A DNA stretch of 64,000 nt from Nitrospira sp. (lineage in GTDB: Bacteria; Nitrospirota; Nitrospiria; Nitrospirales; Nitrospiraceae). The stretch is from positions 1 to 64,000 of the forward strand of contig JADJXO010000006.1 of the NCBI GenBank assembly GCA_016715825.1, read 5' to 3'. The translations under genes and the position numbers were made by a program. The notes beneath the pieces are model-generated. The model searched no databases and was not told the origin of the DNA. It worked only from the letters and a program-made list of their open reading frames with translations. Shown here in pieces: positions 1-7,498 of the stretch. Numbering within the stretch: the stretch's first letter is position 1; the number at the start of each line of letters is the position of its first letter.

Positions 1-2
1 CG

Positions 3-830
3 ACCTCGCTTCGAGAAATTTATTACCGCACGAAACATACGATTAAAAACTCGCATGAAAATACTTTCGACACGCAGGATGAATCCGATCCCGTGATCGA
101 AGATCTCGAAGTGTCCCTTGCCGCGCTCCGGGAAGAACTGCACGTGCGGGCGGAGAACAGCGGGAGTATCGTCGGGCCGGTGGTCTTTGGGGACGACGGC
201 GATCGGGTCGATTGTTCCAAGCTGGGGAAGGGCGGGTATTCAGTCCCGTCGATTGTCGAACCGGAATATTTGGAGATCCGCCGCTGTGCCGCGGATTTCG
301 TATTGCTTGTCGAAAAGGGAACGCAGTGGAACCGGCTCTCGGAGGACAAGTTCTGGCGGCGCTACAACTGTATTCTCCTGACCGGAAACGGTCAGCCACC
401 GCGTGGTGTCCGTCGCCTGGCACGACGGCTCCATGAAGAATGCAAGCTGCCCGTGTATGTCTTAGTCGACAATGATCCTTGGGGGTACTACATTTACTCC
501 GTCATCAAACAGGGGTCGATCAATCTGGCCTTTGAAAGCCAGCGGATGGCGATTCCAAAAGCCAAATTCATCGGCTTGTCCAGCGCCGATCCCGAGCGGT
601 ACGAGTTGCCGCGTAATGTCGGGATCAAACTGAATGAGAAAGACATCGCGCGTGCCAAGGAGCTGATGAACTATACGTGGTTCAAGAAGCCGGCCTGGCA
701 GGCGGAGATCAAGCGCATGTTGACCAGCGGATTGAAGTACGAACTCGATTCGCTGGCGAATAAGGATTTCCAGTACTTGACGAAGAAGTATCTGCCGAGA
801 AAGCTCAAGGAAAAAGACTGGCTGGATTAA
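3..830 (+). CDS. DNA topoisomerase VI subunit A, 5'-truncated by window edge
   Basis: This is the DNA-cleaving subunit of type IIB topoisomerase VI (Spo11/Top6A family), which makes double-strand breaks through a tyrosine and partners with the ATPase subunit B. The frame is open to the left edge, so the N-terminus is missing; the GTG at 93 is internal. Visible near the edge is the SLREIYYRTKHT block, whose tyrosine pair contains the catalytic residue. The Toprim half follows: the acidic residue in LLVEKGTQWNRL and the DxD of VLVDNDPWGYYIYS. The C-terminus is lysine-rich. Topo VI is mostly archaeal and plant; some bacteria including Nitrospira carry it (family knowledge). Subunit B is expected just upstream but is not visible. 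A helicase gene follows after 57 nt on the same strand and is probably co-transcribed. Confidence 0.92.
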   Translation, partial: TSLREIYYRTKHTIKNSHENTFDTQDESDPVIEDLEVSLAALREELHVRAENSGSIVGPVVFGDDGDRVDCSKLGKGGYSVPSIVEPEYLEIRRCAADFVLLVEKGTQWNRLSEDKFWRRYNCILLTGNGQPPRGVRRLARRLHEECKLPVYVLVDNDPWGYYIYSVIKQGSINLAFESQRMAIPKAKFIGLSSADPERYELPRNVGIKLNEKDIARAKELMNYTWFKKPAWQAEIKRMLTSGLKYELDSLANKDFQYLTKKYLPRKLKEKDWLD

Positions 831-887
831 CCGGCCCCTATCCGTGCCATTATTGAGCCACCACACGTTCGATTCCACGAACCGGCT

Positions 888-2447
888 ATGAAGAGCTTGC
901 CTGCCTGGACGGCGCCCCTTCGTGACTGGCAGCAACGCGCTCTGTCCGCGGTCTGTACCCATCAATCCAAAGATTTTCTGGCCATGGCCACTCCTGCCGC
1001 AGGAAAGACGCGCTTTGCGCTTCGCGTCGCGCACCAGTTCATGACGAAACAGGCTGCGGTCCGAGTCCTGGTCGTCTGCCCGACGAATCACCTCCGCACG
1101 CAATGGTCGGATGCGGCTGGGAAGATGGGGCTACAGCTTGATCCGTCTCTGACCAACGAACAGGCCTCTGAAGCGGCTGATTATCATGGCGCCGTGGTTA
1201 CCTATCAGCAAGTCTGTCTTGCCCCAGAAATCTTTCAGCGCGTCTGTAAGAGCAAGAAGACGCTGCTCATTTTTGACGAGTTGCATCATGCAGGTGATGG
1301 AAAAAACTGGGGGAAGGCCCTGCGCTCGGCGTTTGAACCGGCGGTGTTTCGATTGATCTTGTCCGGGACCCCGTTTCGTTCAGACAACAATCCGATCCCG
1401 TTTATTCGATACGAGAACGGAGAAAGCCGGGCGGATTTCGCCTATGGGTATACCGATGCCATTCGCGACAATGTCTGCCGGCCCATTGTCTTTCCGAGCT
1501 ACGAAGGCGAGCTCAGCTGGCTGTCTGAGGGTCGCGAACATCAGGCGACCTTTGAAGACGGGTTGACGTTCAATAGGCAGCGGGAACGGTTGAAAACGGC
1601 GCTCCTTCAAGAAACCTGGCTTGGGCCGGTGATCACCGACGCCCATGTACAACTCACGCGTCTTCGCCAGCAAGAACAGCCGGATGCCGGAGGGCTCATC
1701 GTTTGTATGGATCAGGAACATGCACGCTGGGTGGCGGATCTCGTCGGTCGTGTGGCGGGTACAAAAGCAGCCGTTGCGGTGTCCGATGATCCCGCCGCCT
1801 CGCACACCATTGAGGAGTTTGCCGGTCATCCAAAACAGCAATGGCTCGTGGCCGTGAACATGGTGAGCGAAGGTGTCGATATTCCACGGCTCCGCGTCGG
1901 TGTCTACGGGACGAATGTGATCACGGAAATGTATTTCCGACAGGTGGTCGGTCGGTTTGTTCGGATGCAGGAGGGCTTCCCCAAACCACAGCGGGCGTGG
2001 TTGTATCTGCCCAAAGATCCCATCCTGGTGCACTATGCCAAGCAGATCAAGGCAGAGCGGGATCATGTTTTGGAAGACGTCATGCCGCCTGGCCAGCGAG
2101 ACCTCTTCGGTCGCGTTACGATCTCGACCAATGAATACATGCCGCTCATGGCCGTGGCGAGAATGGATAGCCTGATCGGCGAAGAGGAAGTGCGAGGGGA
2201 AACTGATGGAGGCATGGCACCTCAGTCGGCGGTGTCACTCCACCAGCAGAAGCACGAGCTGCGGGATCTTCATCGGTTGCTTGTTAGTGCCGTTTCTCGA
2301 ACCAGCGGGATGGACCATCGCCGACTCAACGCGGAACTGATCGCCCGTACCGGGAGCCGCGTTGACCAGGCAACGGTCGAGCAGCTTAAGAAACGGATTC
2401 AACTATTGGAAAAATGGAAAGAACGTGGGTATGACGGAAAACGGTGA
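888..2447 (+). CDS. DEAD/DEAH-type superfamily II DNA helicase (type III restriction/Rad25-like core)
   Basis: A 519-residue ATP-dependent helicase or translocase. Motif I is TPAAGKT (about residues 26-32), motif II is DELH in LLIFDELHHAGD, motif III is SGT in LSGTPFRSD, and motif VI is QVVGRFVRM with the QxxGRxxR arginine finger. Motif V-like NMVSEGVDIP precedes it. No nuclease or methylase domain is visible. The last ~63 residues form a charged helical tail, starting at ELRDLHRLL, that occurs a second time downstream at 3612-3803. The ATG follows the topoisomerase VI A stop by 57 nt, suggesting one transcript and perhaps a joint role in DNA topology or repair; that link is inference. Substrate is unknown. 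Confidence 0.85.
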   Translation: MKSLPAWTAPLRDWQQRALSAVCTHQSKDFLAMATPAAGKTRFALRVAHQFMTKQAAVRVLVVCPTNHLRTQWSDAAGKMGLQLDPSLTNEQASEAADYHGAVVTYQQVCLAPEIFQRVCKSKKTLLIFDELHHAGDGKNWGKALRSAFEPAVFRLILSGTPFRSDNNPIPFIRYENGESRADFAYGYTDAIRDNVCRPIVFPSYEGELSWLSEGREHQATFEDGLTFNRQRERLKTALLQETWLGPVITDAHVQLTRLRQQEQPDAGGLIVCMDQEHARWVADLVGRVAGTKAAVAVSDDPAASHTIEEFAGHPKQQWLVAVNMVSEGVDIPRLRVGVYGTNVITEMYFRQVVGRFVRMQEGFPKPQRAWLYLPKDPILVHYAKQIKAERDHVLEDVMPPGQRDLFGRVTISTNEYMPLMAVARMDSLIGEEEVRGETDGGMAPQSAVSLHQQKHELRDLHRLLVSAVSRTSGMDHRRLNAELIARTGSRVDQATVEQLKKRIQLLEKWKERGYDGKR

Positions 2448-2465
2448 CTGATTCTGTGGGAAAAA

Positions 2466-2894
2466 CTACTCCAATGGATGACGGACTCGAAGTCCGGCAA
2501 AACGATAAAAATCGCGGTCGGTGGTGACCCATTCACTGCCACTTTCGATTGCCAACGCCGCAAGAAAGGCATCGGGAACCAGGTTGCCTTTCACATCGGT
2601 CGTTTCACAGAGACGAGAGAAGATGTCCCAGTGGCGGGGGCCAGGATTGATGATCGTACAATTGGGTTGATTGCGTAGCTCTTTGACGAACACCATGGCT
2701 TTCCCCATTGTGCTTGGGGGATGAAAGACCTGCGGGTGAGTGACAACGCGTAGAAACCCGCTCAAGACCAAATCGGCTAGACCATAGGGATGATCGGAGT
2801 TGATCAGTTGTTCAAGCCAACGGCGATAGGATGTGTGGTCAGCTGAATCCTCCCGATGGGCATAGACGAGCACATTGACGTCAAGAAGAACCAC
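2466..2894 (-). CDS. PIN-domain toxin, VapC family
   Basis: A 142-residue PIN-fold ribonuclease, the toxin half of a type II toxin-antitoxin system. The family cleaves tRNA or rRNA using a metal-binding acidic cluster. Visible acidic sites are Asp5 in LLDVNVLVYAHR, the Asp of VPDAFLAALA, and the TTDRDF motif. The segment LSGFLRVVTHPQVF is typical of the VapC subgroup in which the motif-2 glutamate position is atypical. Its start overlaps the end of the antitoxin gene by 14 nt, the usual translational coupling. It lies antisense to and 18 nt beyond the helicase stop, within an accessory insert bounded by a second copy of the helicase tail. Confidence 0.88.
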   Translation of the reverse strand: MVLLDVNVLVYAHREDSADHTSYRRWLEQLINSDHPYGLADLVLSGFLRVVTHPQVFHPPSTMGKAMVFVKELRNQPNCTIINPGPRHWDIFSRLCETTDVKGNLVPDAFLAALAIESGSEWVTTDRDFYRFAGLRVRHPLE

Positions 2895-3135
2895 GAGGTC
2901 GCTCCATAACGGCGAGGAGGGCAGCTGAATCGTTCAAATCGACACCAGGGCGAATGCCGCGGCCGGAGACCGTCGTGAGTTTCACCAGTTTTCTGGTGTG
3001 CTTGCTGGTGGCCTGACGAGCAAGCGCTTGGCGTAGTGCATCTTCGATGATAGCCGTCAATGACTTACCAGAGTCGTGAGCCAGGCGTTTGGCTGACTTG
3101 AGTAGTTGGTCATCCAGTCGAATTGTCGTACGCAT
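2881..3135 (-). CDS. Ribbon-helix-helix antitoxin, VapB type
   Basis: An 84-residue antitoxin. The N-terminal MRTTIRLDDQLLKSAKRLA is a classical ribbon-helix-helix strand-helix start (CopG/Arc/VapB class), followed by KSLTAIIEDALRQALA as the second helix. The C-terminal half should wrap the PIN toxin encoded immediately downstream with a 14-nt overlap. Such pairs repress their own promoter, and a perfect TGACAT-TAAT-ATGTCA palindrome lies 20 nt upstream of the ATG. No Shine-Dalgarno is apparent before the ATG, so translation may start at or very near the transcript's 5' end. Confidence 0.87.
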   Translation of the reverse strand: MRTTIRLDDQLLKSAKRLAHDSGKSLTAIIEDALRQALARQATSKHTRKLVKLTTVSGRGIRPGVDLNDSAALLAVMERPRGSS

Positions 3136-3171
3136 GCATCAAAGCATGCCAGCATGACATTAATATGTCAA
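3132..3171 (-). promoter_or_regulatory. Candidate autoregulated promoter/operator of the VapBC pair
   Basis: Reading the minus strand, TTGACA (3171-3166) is a perfect -35 box and sits inside the palindrome TGACAT-TAAT-ATGTCA (3155-3170). A second inverted repeat, GCATGC-ATCAAA-GCATGC (3132-3149), overlaps the weak -10 position and the antitoxin start codon. Two nested dyads over a promoter fit cooperative binding by a ribbon-helix-helix antitoxin. The -10 box is poor, so the promoter call is tentative. Confidence 0.5.
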
Positions 3172-3199
3172 GAAAGGATGTAGGCAGTGGAGCTAGCAC

Positions 3200-3611
3200 A
3201 TCATCTGTCCGGTTGAGAGTGGCCCGCAAGGAGGGCCACGATGGCACGGGCGAACGTGCTCCAGGAGGTGCGACGGATGCAATTCGAGGAGCTGTATGTG
3301 AGACGACCACGGCGAGAGCTGGCGATGGCCGAGGTGGCGGAACTCTTGGGGGTGACGGAACGGACATTCCGTCGGTGGAGTGCCCGCTATGAAGTGAACA
3401 GTGTCGAAGGCCTGGAGGATCGACGGCTGGGCCGCGCCTCTGCTTGGGCGGTCCCGGTCGACGAGACGCGGCGGATGGTGACGGTGTACGCGACTCACTA
3501 CACCGACTGGAGCATGAAGCATGTTCACGAGCGATGGTGCAGGGAGCATGAGGGACACACGCTCCCATACGTAGACGATGAACCGGCTGCAACGGGCCAG
3601 GCAGGTGGCGC
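3200..3611 (+). mobile_element. Remnant of an insertion sequence (ISNCY/IS481-like transposase, N-terminal part only)
   Basis: From ATG 3241 the frame reads a helix-turn-helix transposase N-terminus (MARANVLQEVRRMQFEELY, then AEVAELLGVTERTFRRWSARY and EGLEDRRLGRAS). Around 3555 the reading frame breaks. A second frame continues as SHT-stop-TMNRLQRARQVARA, where the stop TAG replaces an expected Trp TGG. Homology stops at about 3611, exactly where a helicase-tail copy begins; the DDE catalytic domain is absent. Just before the start codon, GTGGCCC/GGGCCAC (3219-3239) forms a 7-bp hairpin whose loop carries AAGGA of the ribosome-binding site, a feature seen in some IS elements to limit translation. 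A dead element. Confidence 0.75.
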
Positions 3612-3803
3612 GAGCTGTGGGATCTTCATCGGTTGCTTGGTAGTGCCATTTCTCGAACCGGAGGGATGGACCATCGCCGACTCAATGCGGAACTGATTGC
3701 CCGCACCGGGAGCCGCGTCGATCAGGCGACGGTCGAGCAGCTCAAGAAACGGATTCAATTGTTGGAGCGGTGGAAAGAGCGAGGGTACGACAGGAAACGG
3801 TGA
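3612..3803 (+). pseudogene. Second, divergent copy of the helicase 3' end
   Basis: These 192 nt align without gaps to the last 192 nt of the helicase gene (2256-2447), including its stop codon. By hand count there are about 24 nucleotide differences (~87% identity), yet only about 6 of 63 residues differ, so most changes are synonymous. That pattern fits two alleles that diverged under selection as full genes and not a recent local duplication. The fragment has no start and is fused to the IS stub. Flanks beyond the stop codons are unrelated. Confidence 0.85.
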
Positions 3804-3851
3804 GGCAATCTGCCGCCAACTTCGAGAGTGCGCTATCCGTTGCACGTTGCA

Positions 3852-4253
3852 TTAGGTCTCTCGATACGGTACCAGGCTGTTTTCGATCATTGGGCTAATT
3901 CCATTTCTGGAAAGGAGCTGAACCAACGAGTTCATTGACAGGTTCATGTGCGGAGTAGGTCCGATAAATACGTGTTCCAGCTCCAGTTTGGCCTGGGTGA
4001 TTCGTTGGCCAACCCACTGCAACATCTAGTCGAGAATCGTACGGTTGTTAGTTCCTTGGGCAAGCCTCCGTCTGATCTCATCTCTGAGTAATCCCGCTGT
4101 GTGTCCGAGCTCAGCAGAGTCGTTGAAATAGTGGATGTCTGTTGCCCATAGTCCGTGCTCCTTGATGATGTTCTGAATAGCGTCCAAAGTAGTGTAGTGG
4201 TACAGCCTACTGGTCGGCGTCAGCGCATAGAGTGCGTCAATAATTGCATTCAT
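3852..4253 (-). pseudogene. Decayed DUF2971 protein gene (N- and C-terminal pieces only)
   Basis: The 75-codon N-terminal piece (4253-4026) has the DUF2971 opening, SRLYHYTTLDAIQNIIKEHG and WATDIHYFNDSAELGH. An in-frame TAG at 4026-4028 ends it. In the same frame, 4025-3852 then encodes a C-terminal piece with LELEHVFIGPTPHMN and SLVPYRET, matching the usual family ending (an IGP motif and a terminal PYR). DUF2971 proteins are typically about 250-350 residues, so the middle is deleted as well as interrupted by a stop. The start overlaps the DUF3817 gene stop by 4 nt. The family is often found with mobile or defence genes, and its function is unknown. Confidence 0.7.
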
Positions 4254-4555
4254 ATGGTGGAGCTAGAATCGACTTCTTTCTCACGCAGGTACTTGTCGAA
4301 CACAAATGGCCCGAACGGGAGAAGCGAGGCAAGAAAGGCATAGAAGGAAACCCGATTGCTCCAGCGAAGTGTGGTTCGCAACTGAACCAACTGGGCGACA
4401 TAGGCTAAGAATAAGATTCCGTGAATTGCTCCGACGACGGTGACGACTCTCGGCATTTCCATCACGTACTTCATCGGCATCGCGATACATAGCAACACGA
4501 GAAATGAACTACCTTCAGCCAAGGCGGTTATTCTAAATCGTCGGATCTGGTCCAT
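4250..4555 (-). CDS. DUF3817 small integral membrane protein
   Basis: A 101-residue protein beginning MDQIRRFRITALAEGSSFLV, with three hydrophobic segments (about residues 10-30, 36-60 and 68-85) and a conserved GAIHGILFLAYV stretch typical of DUF3817. It should sit in the cytoplasmic membrane; the biochemical role of the family is not established. It overlaps the start of the decayed DUF2971 frame by 4 nt (ATGA), suggesting the two were once translationally coupled. Confidence 0.8.
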   Translation of the reverse strand: MDQIRRFRITALAEGSSFLVLLCIAMPMKYVMEMPRVVTVVGAIHGILFLAYVAQLVQLRTTLRWSNRVSFYAFLASLLPFGPFVFDKYLREKEVDSSSTI

Positions 4556-5257
4556 GAGTATCTAGCGATCCTTTCTGAAATATCTGGGTTTAGGGGTGAG
4601 TCATGCCCAGGCTCCGATATTCTCTATGGACCTGTGAATCAGTGTCAATGCGGGTTGGTGGGATAAAAGTCTCATATGTATGCGGGATATAGTAAATGAT
4701 GCAGTGGGCGCAGCGCATTGAAACCGGAACGGTTATGTCGTCTTGTTCAAGTGCGCAAGTGGGGAATTAGCATAGGGAAAAGTCGAAGATTCAGTACGTA
4801 TGCGGATCGGTCTAAACGCTGTTTGGCCGTATGGACACTGTCCGAATGCTTCACAAGACGCAAGAGCGTGAGTTTTTCGCACATCACATGCTGTTGCATG
4901 CCGCTGGGTGTCAACTCGAAGAAGCTGAAGCAAGCGAGGTTGGCCAATTCAATAGATACCTCGCTGCAATGGTTCTTTTATCTCTCGCCATAGAAGCGTC
5001 TGTCTGAATAATATTGAACTACGTGTGTTCAGTGTCTTTATCGATCAAGATAATAAAATCGATAGGGGAATGCGGTGTCCATAGCCGGCCGAGCGCGGTT
5101 CCACAACCGACCATTGAACAGTAATGGCTACTCGCACTAAAATGAACAGGCGTATTCATTTGGTCGAGCGAGTGCACAGTTCCATTGGCGTAACGTGTAT
5201 CGGAGCGGGAAAGTCATTCATTACTGCTTCAGTTTCTTCTCTTCAGGGAGACGCAAC
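4556..5257. other. Intergenic region of about 700 bp, no convincing gene
   Basis: This stretch is more A/T-rich than its neighbours, notably around 4990-5060. Short frames cross it on both strands (for example 4718-4993), but they have no ribosome-binding site, no recognisable domain and coding composition unlike the flanking genes. It may hold the promoters of the DUF3817 gene (leftward) and of the secreted protein gene (rightward). It could also be leftover sequence from the accessory insertion to its left. Confidence 0.5.
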
Positions 5258-5719
5258 TTGAGACCTACATATCTCATCGCCATCCTCACATTGTTTCTCG
5301 CGTCGCATGGTCATGCAGCCGGTCCCATGGCCGCGCAAGTATGTAACCAACTCTCGGATCCTTCGTTGGTTTCCGTCCAGGCCACGATGGGTATGGGCCA
5401 GGGCTGCGCCTGGCAATGGCCAAACGGTCAAGCGCTATCCATGTACGTGCATATCGAGAAACAAGATGAAGCAGTGGCGTCGATGAAACAGGTGATGGAG
5501 ACTAACTTAAAGAACCCAGCCTTTAAACAAAAAACCTTTCCAGTCTGCACCGGCGGTGACATGGTGGTCGGCGATTTTAAAAACAAGAGCGGTCCGGGTG
5601 GAGCGGGATATACGCGATGTTCTGGGTTCGTGCTGACTTTTGGCTTTCAGGGCGTCGATGCTGAAAAGGAATTACCGAAAGTCGCAAACAAGCTCGCCGG
5701 AACCCCCTTCACGAGATAA
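5258..5719 (+). CDS. Secreted hypothetical protein
   Basis: I chose the TTG at 5258 because AGGGAGA lies 4 nt upstream and the product then starts with a clean signal peptide: LRPTYLIAILTLFLASHGHAA, cleaved after AHA/HAA near residue 22. An upstream in-frame start at 5195 would put non-signal-like residues first. The mature protein (about 130 residues) has four cysteines (QVCNQL, QGCAW, PVCTGG, TRCSG) that could form two periplasmic disulfides. No domain recognised. The cysteine and tryptophan layout near the N-terminus (C...GCAW) recalls the small secreted protein at 45468-45929, so both may belong to one DUF3558-like group; that is a weak inference. Confidence 0.65.
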   Translation: MRPTYLIAILTLFLASHGHAAGPMAAQVCNQLSDPSLVSVQATMGMGQGCAWQWPNGQALSMYVHIEKQDEAVASMKQVMETNLKNPAFKQKTFPVCTGGDMVVGDFKNKSGPGGAGYTRCSGFVLTFGFQGVDAEKELPKVANKLAGTPFTR

Positions 5720-5776
5720 CCATGGCTGTAGAGTCTGCATCATGGTTAGAGGACAGAATGTAATTGCCTGATTCTC

Positions 5777-6817
5777 TTAATTCCTTCCGCGCTCTGGTAG
5801 ACCGATCTGCCGAGGTCTCGACTTTTGCCGAACACTTGTCTTGGGGAGCTTGCTCATTCGTGGCCTGTCGACCGGTGCTAGCTCAATATCTGCCAACACA
5901 CCGCGATGGTCTGATGGCCACAGCGCATCGCCATTGGGGAGGAGACCGGGTTGATCAAACGCCAGGCGGCTGGCGCGCACGACCGGATCCTTTCCGTTTG
6001 TTCCATCTACCAGGAAAATAAAATCGACGCGACGATCGGCGGTGGGCCATTCGACGTGGATGTTTTGCCAGACGGTACCGCCGGATATTCCTGGATTCGC
6101 AACTCGGAAAGCATCGATCAATCCGGGATCTTTTTGCCATTCAGCAAGAACAGCAGACTGTTCACTAGTGTTCAAATCGCCCATCAGAATCGCTCGTCCC
6201 GTTCCTCGATATTCACGAAACACCTCTCCGACTCGTTCGAGTTGGCAGTCATCTCCTTTAGACGTATGGGCTGAAAAGACTTGGACCGGTCCATCTGGAG
6301 CGTCGATTGCAGCGCGCAGAAGAATGCGGGGATCCATGCGCCGCTCGCAGCGAGGCAGATCGTAGACTTCCCAGGCTACGATTGGATAGCGACTCAAGAT
6401 CGCCGGTCCTTCCTTGAAGCCGATGGTTGAAGTGATCAGCCGATCTAGGAAGCGGATCCCGGAAATGTGTTGGGTCGCAGGCTCGAATACCATCTGATAC
6501 CCAAGGGCCTCGGCGATCCGTTGTGGGACATTGCCATGTTTTCGGCTATCCGATGCCTCCTGAAGCGCGATCACGTCAGGTTGCAGCCGTTGCAGTTCCT
6601 GAATGGTCATGTCGAGACGTTCTTCGAGGTGGGTGCCGTTCTCGAAGAATCCCGACCATGGCCCGTCATGGAGTAGGTTGTAGGTGAGGACACGCAGCGC
6701 GACCGAATCGTATGTGTTGTCCTCAGCAACAGCCGCAGAATTGAAGCTTACTACTGTGATGACGAGCCACAGGAGGATATACCCGATGCGTCTATTCATG
6801 TGTGATGCGCACACCAT
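5777..6817 (-). CDS. Endonuclease/exonuclease/phosphatase (EEP) family protein, secreted
   Basis: A 346-residue Mg-dependent phosphoesterase fold shared by DNase I, exonuclease III and inositol phosphatases. Visible motifs: LTYNLLHDGP (active-site Asn), PDVIALQEAS (metal-binding Glu), ILMGDLNTSEQS (Asp/Asn pair), and the terminal WPSDHRGVLADI with the catalytic Asp-His. An N-terminal hydrophobic stretch, IGYILLWLVITVVSFNSAAVA, is a signal peptide, so it acts outside the cytoplasm. The start could be 6817 or the ATG at 6799 directly before the signal peptide. Substrate (DNA, phosphoinositide or sphingomyelin-like lipid) cannot be decided. Convergent with the gene ending at 5719. Confidence 0.85.
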   Translation of the reverse strand: MVCASHMNRRIGYILLWLVITVVSFNSAAVAEDNTYDSVALRVLTYNLLHDGPWSGFFENGTHLEERLDMTIQELQRLQPDVIALQEASDSRKHGNVPQRIAEALGYQMVFEPATQHISGIRFLDRLITSTIGFKEGPAILSRYPIVAWEVYDLPRCERRMDPRILLRAAIDAPDGPVQVFSAHTSKGDDCQLERVGEVFREYRGTGRAILMGDLNTSEQSAVLAEWQKDPGLIDAFRVANPGISGGTVWQNIHVEWPTADRRVDFIFLVDGTNGKDPVVRASRLAFDQPGLLPNGDALWPSDHRGVLADIELAPVDRPRMSKLPKTSVRQKSRPRQIGLPERGRN

Positions 6818-6961
6818 ACGCCTTTGGGATAAACCTTTCCACTGCCAGCTGTACCTAGTGGATAATGAAATTTGGAATGGGCCCTCTCATCCTTGCGTGC
6901 CGTTTTCTGCGGATGCTAAGATCACGTCTGTTGAATATTTAGGACTTATTCTGGAAGAGTT

Positions 6962-7228
6962 ATGCCGAATATTACCTTGCTTGTCTCACCCAGCTGCGGA
7001 GCCTGTCCCTCGGCGAAGAGCCTGTGGAAACAGTTGCGTGTGAAATATAGCTTTTCCTATCGAGAAGTGGATATCACCACCAAGGACGGTCAGGAATTGG
7101 CGGATCGCCATTCGGTCCGAGCCGTGCCTGCGACGATTCTCGACGGAAAGCTGACGTTCGTCGGAGTTCCGAGTCGGGAGAGCGCAGAAAAGGCCCTTCA
7201 ACTGAAGATCAAACAGAGAGAAGGGTAG
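6962..7228 (+). CDS. Thioredoxin/glutaredoxin-like small protein
   Basis: An 88-residue thioredoxin-fold protein with active site CGAC in LLVSPSCGACPSAKSLW and the cis-proline segment VRAVPATILDGKL. It has the beta-alpha-beta order of short glutaredoxin-like proteins and no signal peptide, so it is cytoplasmic. GGAAGAG precedes the ATG. A tiny zinc-ribbon gene begins 6 nt after its stop, so the two are probably translated from one message. Its partner is unknown; thiol-disulfide exchange is the expected chemistry. Confidence 0.82.
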   Translation: MPNITLLVSPSCGACPSAKSLWKQLRVKYSFSYREVDITTKDGQELADRHSVRAVPATILDGKLTFVGVPSRESAEKALQLKIKQREG

Positions 7229-7234
7229 GAAGTG

Positions 7235-7393
7235 ATGGACGAAGACGATAACGAGCTCCCGGATCTTCTTCCTCTCATTGCTAAGGGGCCACCGCCGGAC
7301 TGCCCGATCTGCGGCGATCCCATGTCGTTTATCGACGGCGATTGGGCGTGCGTCGATTGTAACGGCGAGCTCTTGGGACCAGAGACCGGCTGA
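7235..7393 (+). CDS. 52-residue zinc-ribbon protein
   Basis: A short gene starting at ATG 7235 with GGAAG immediately upstream and a stop at 7391. The product is acidic at its N-terminus (MDEDDNELPDLLP) and carries two cysteine knuckles, CPICG and CVDC, 15 residues apart, as in rubredoxin-like zinc ribbons. It begins 6 nt after the thioredoxin-like gene. It may bind Zn and be a redox partner of that protein, but nothing else can be said about function. Confidence 0.7.
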   Translation: MDEDDNELPDLLPLIAKGPPPDCPICGDPMSFIDGDWACVDCNGELLGPETG

Positions 7394-7417
7394 TCGTGTC
7401 GTTCGTCGCTCGCTGTT

Positions 7418-7492
7418 CGTGAAGCGTTAATCAGAAGAGAGAACACAATGCCAGTGTTCACACGCTTTACATGTCACGCTTCACGAAATACG
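7418..7492. repeat. Dispersed inverted repeat, copy 1 (CGTGAAGCG...CGCTTCACGAAATACG)
   Basis: CGTGAAGCGT (7418-7427) and CGCTTCACG (7477-7485) are inverted arms about 50 nt apart, the right arm extended by AAATACG. The same arms in the same orientation occur at 24314-24374 behind another rightward gene. Both copies fill a gap directly after a gene stop, so they may act as terminators or be members of a REP/MITE-like family. Confidence 0.6.
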
Positions 7493-7498
7493 CGTTAG

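Noticed and set aside
4718..4993. Rightward 91-codon frame in the gap before the secreted protein gene
   Set aside because: It has no ribosome-binding site, no recognisable domain and a Cys/Ser/Arg-rich composition unlike its neighbours.
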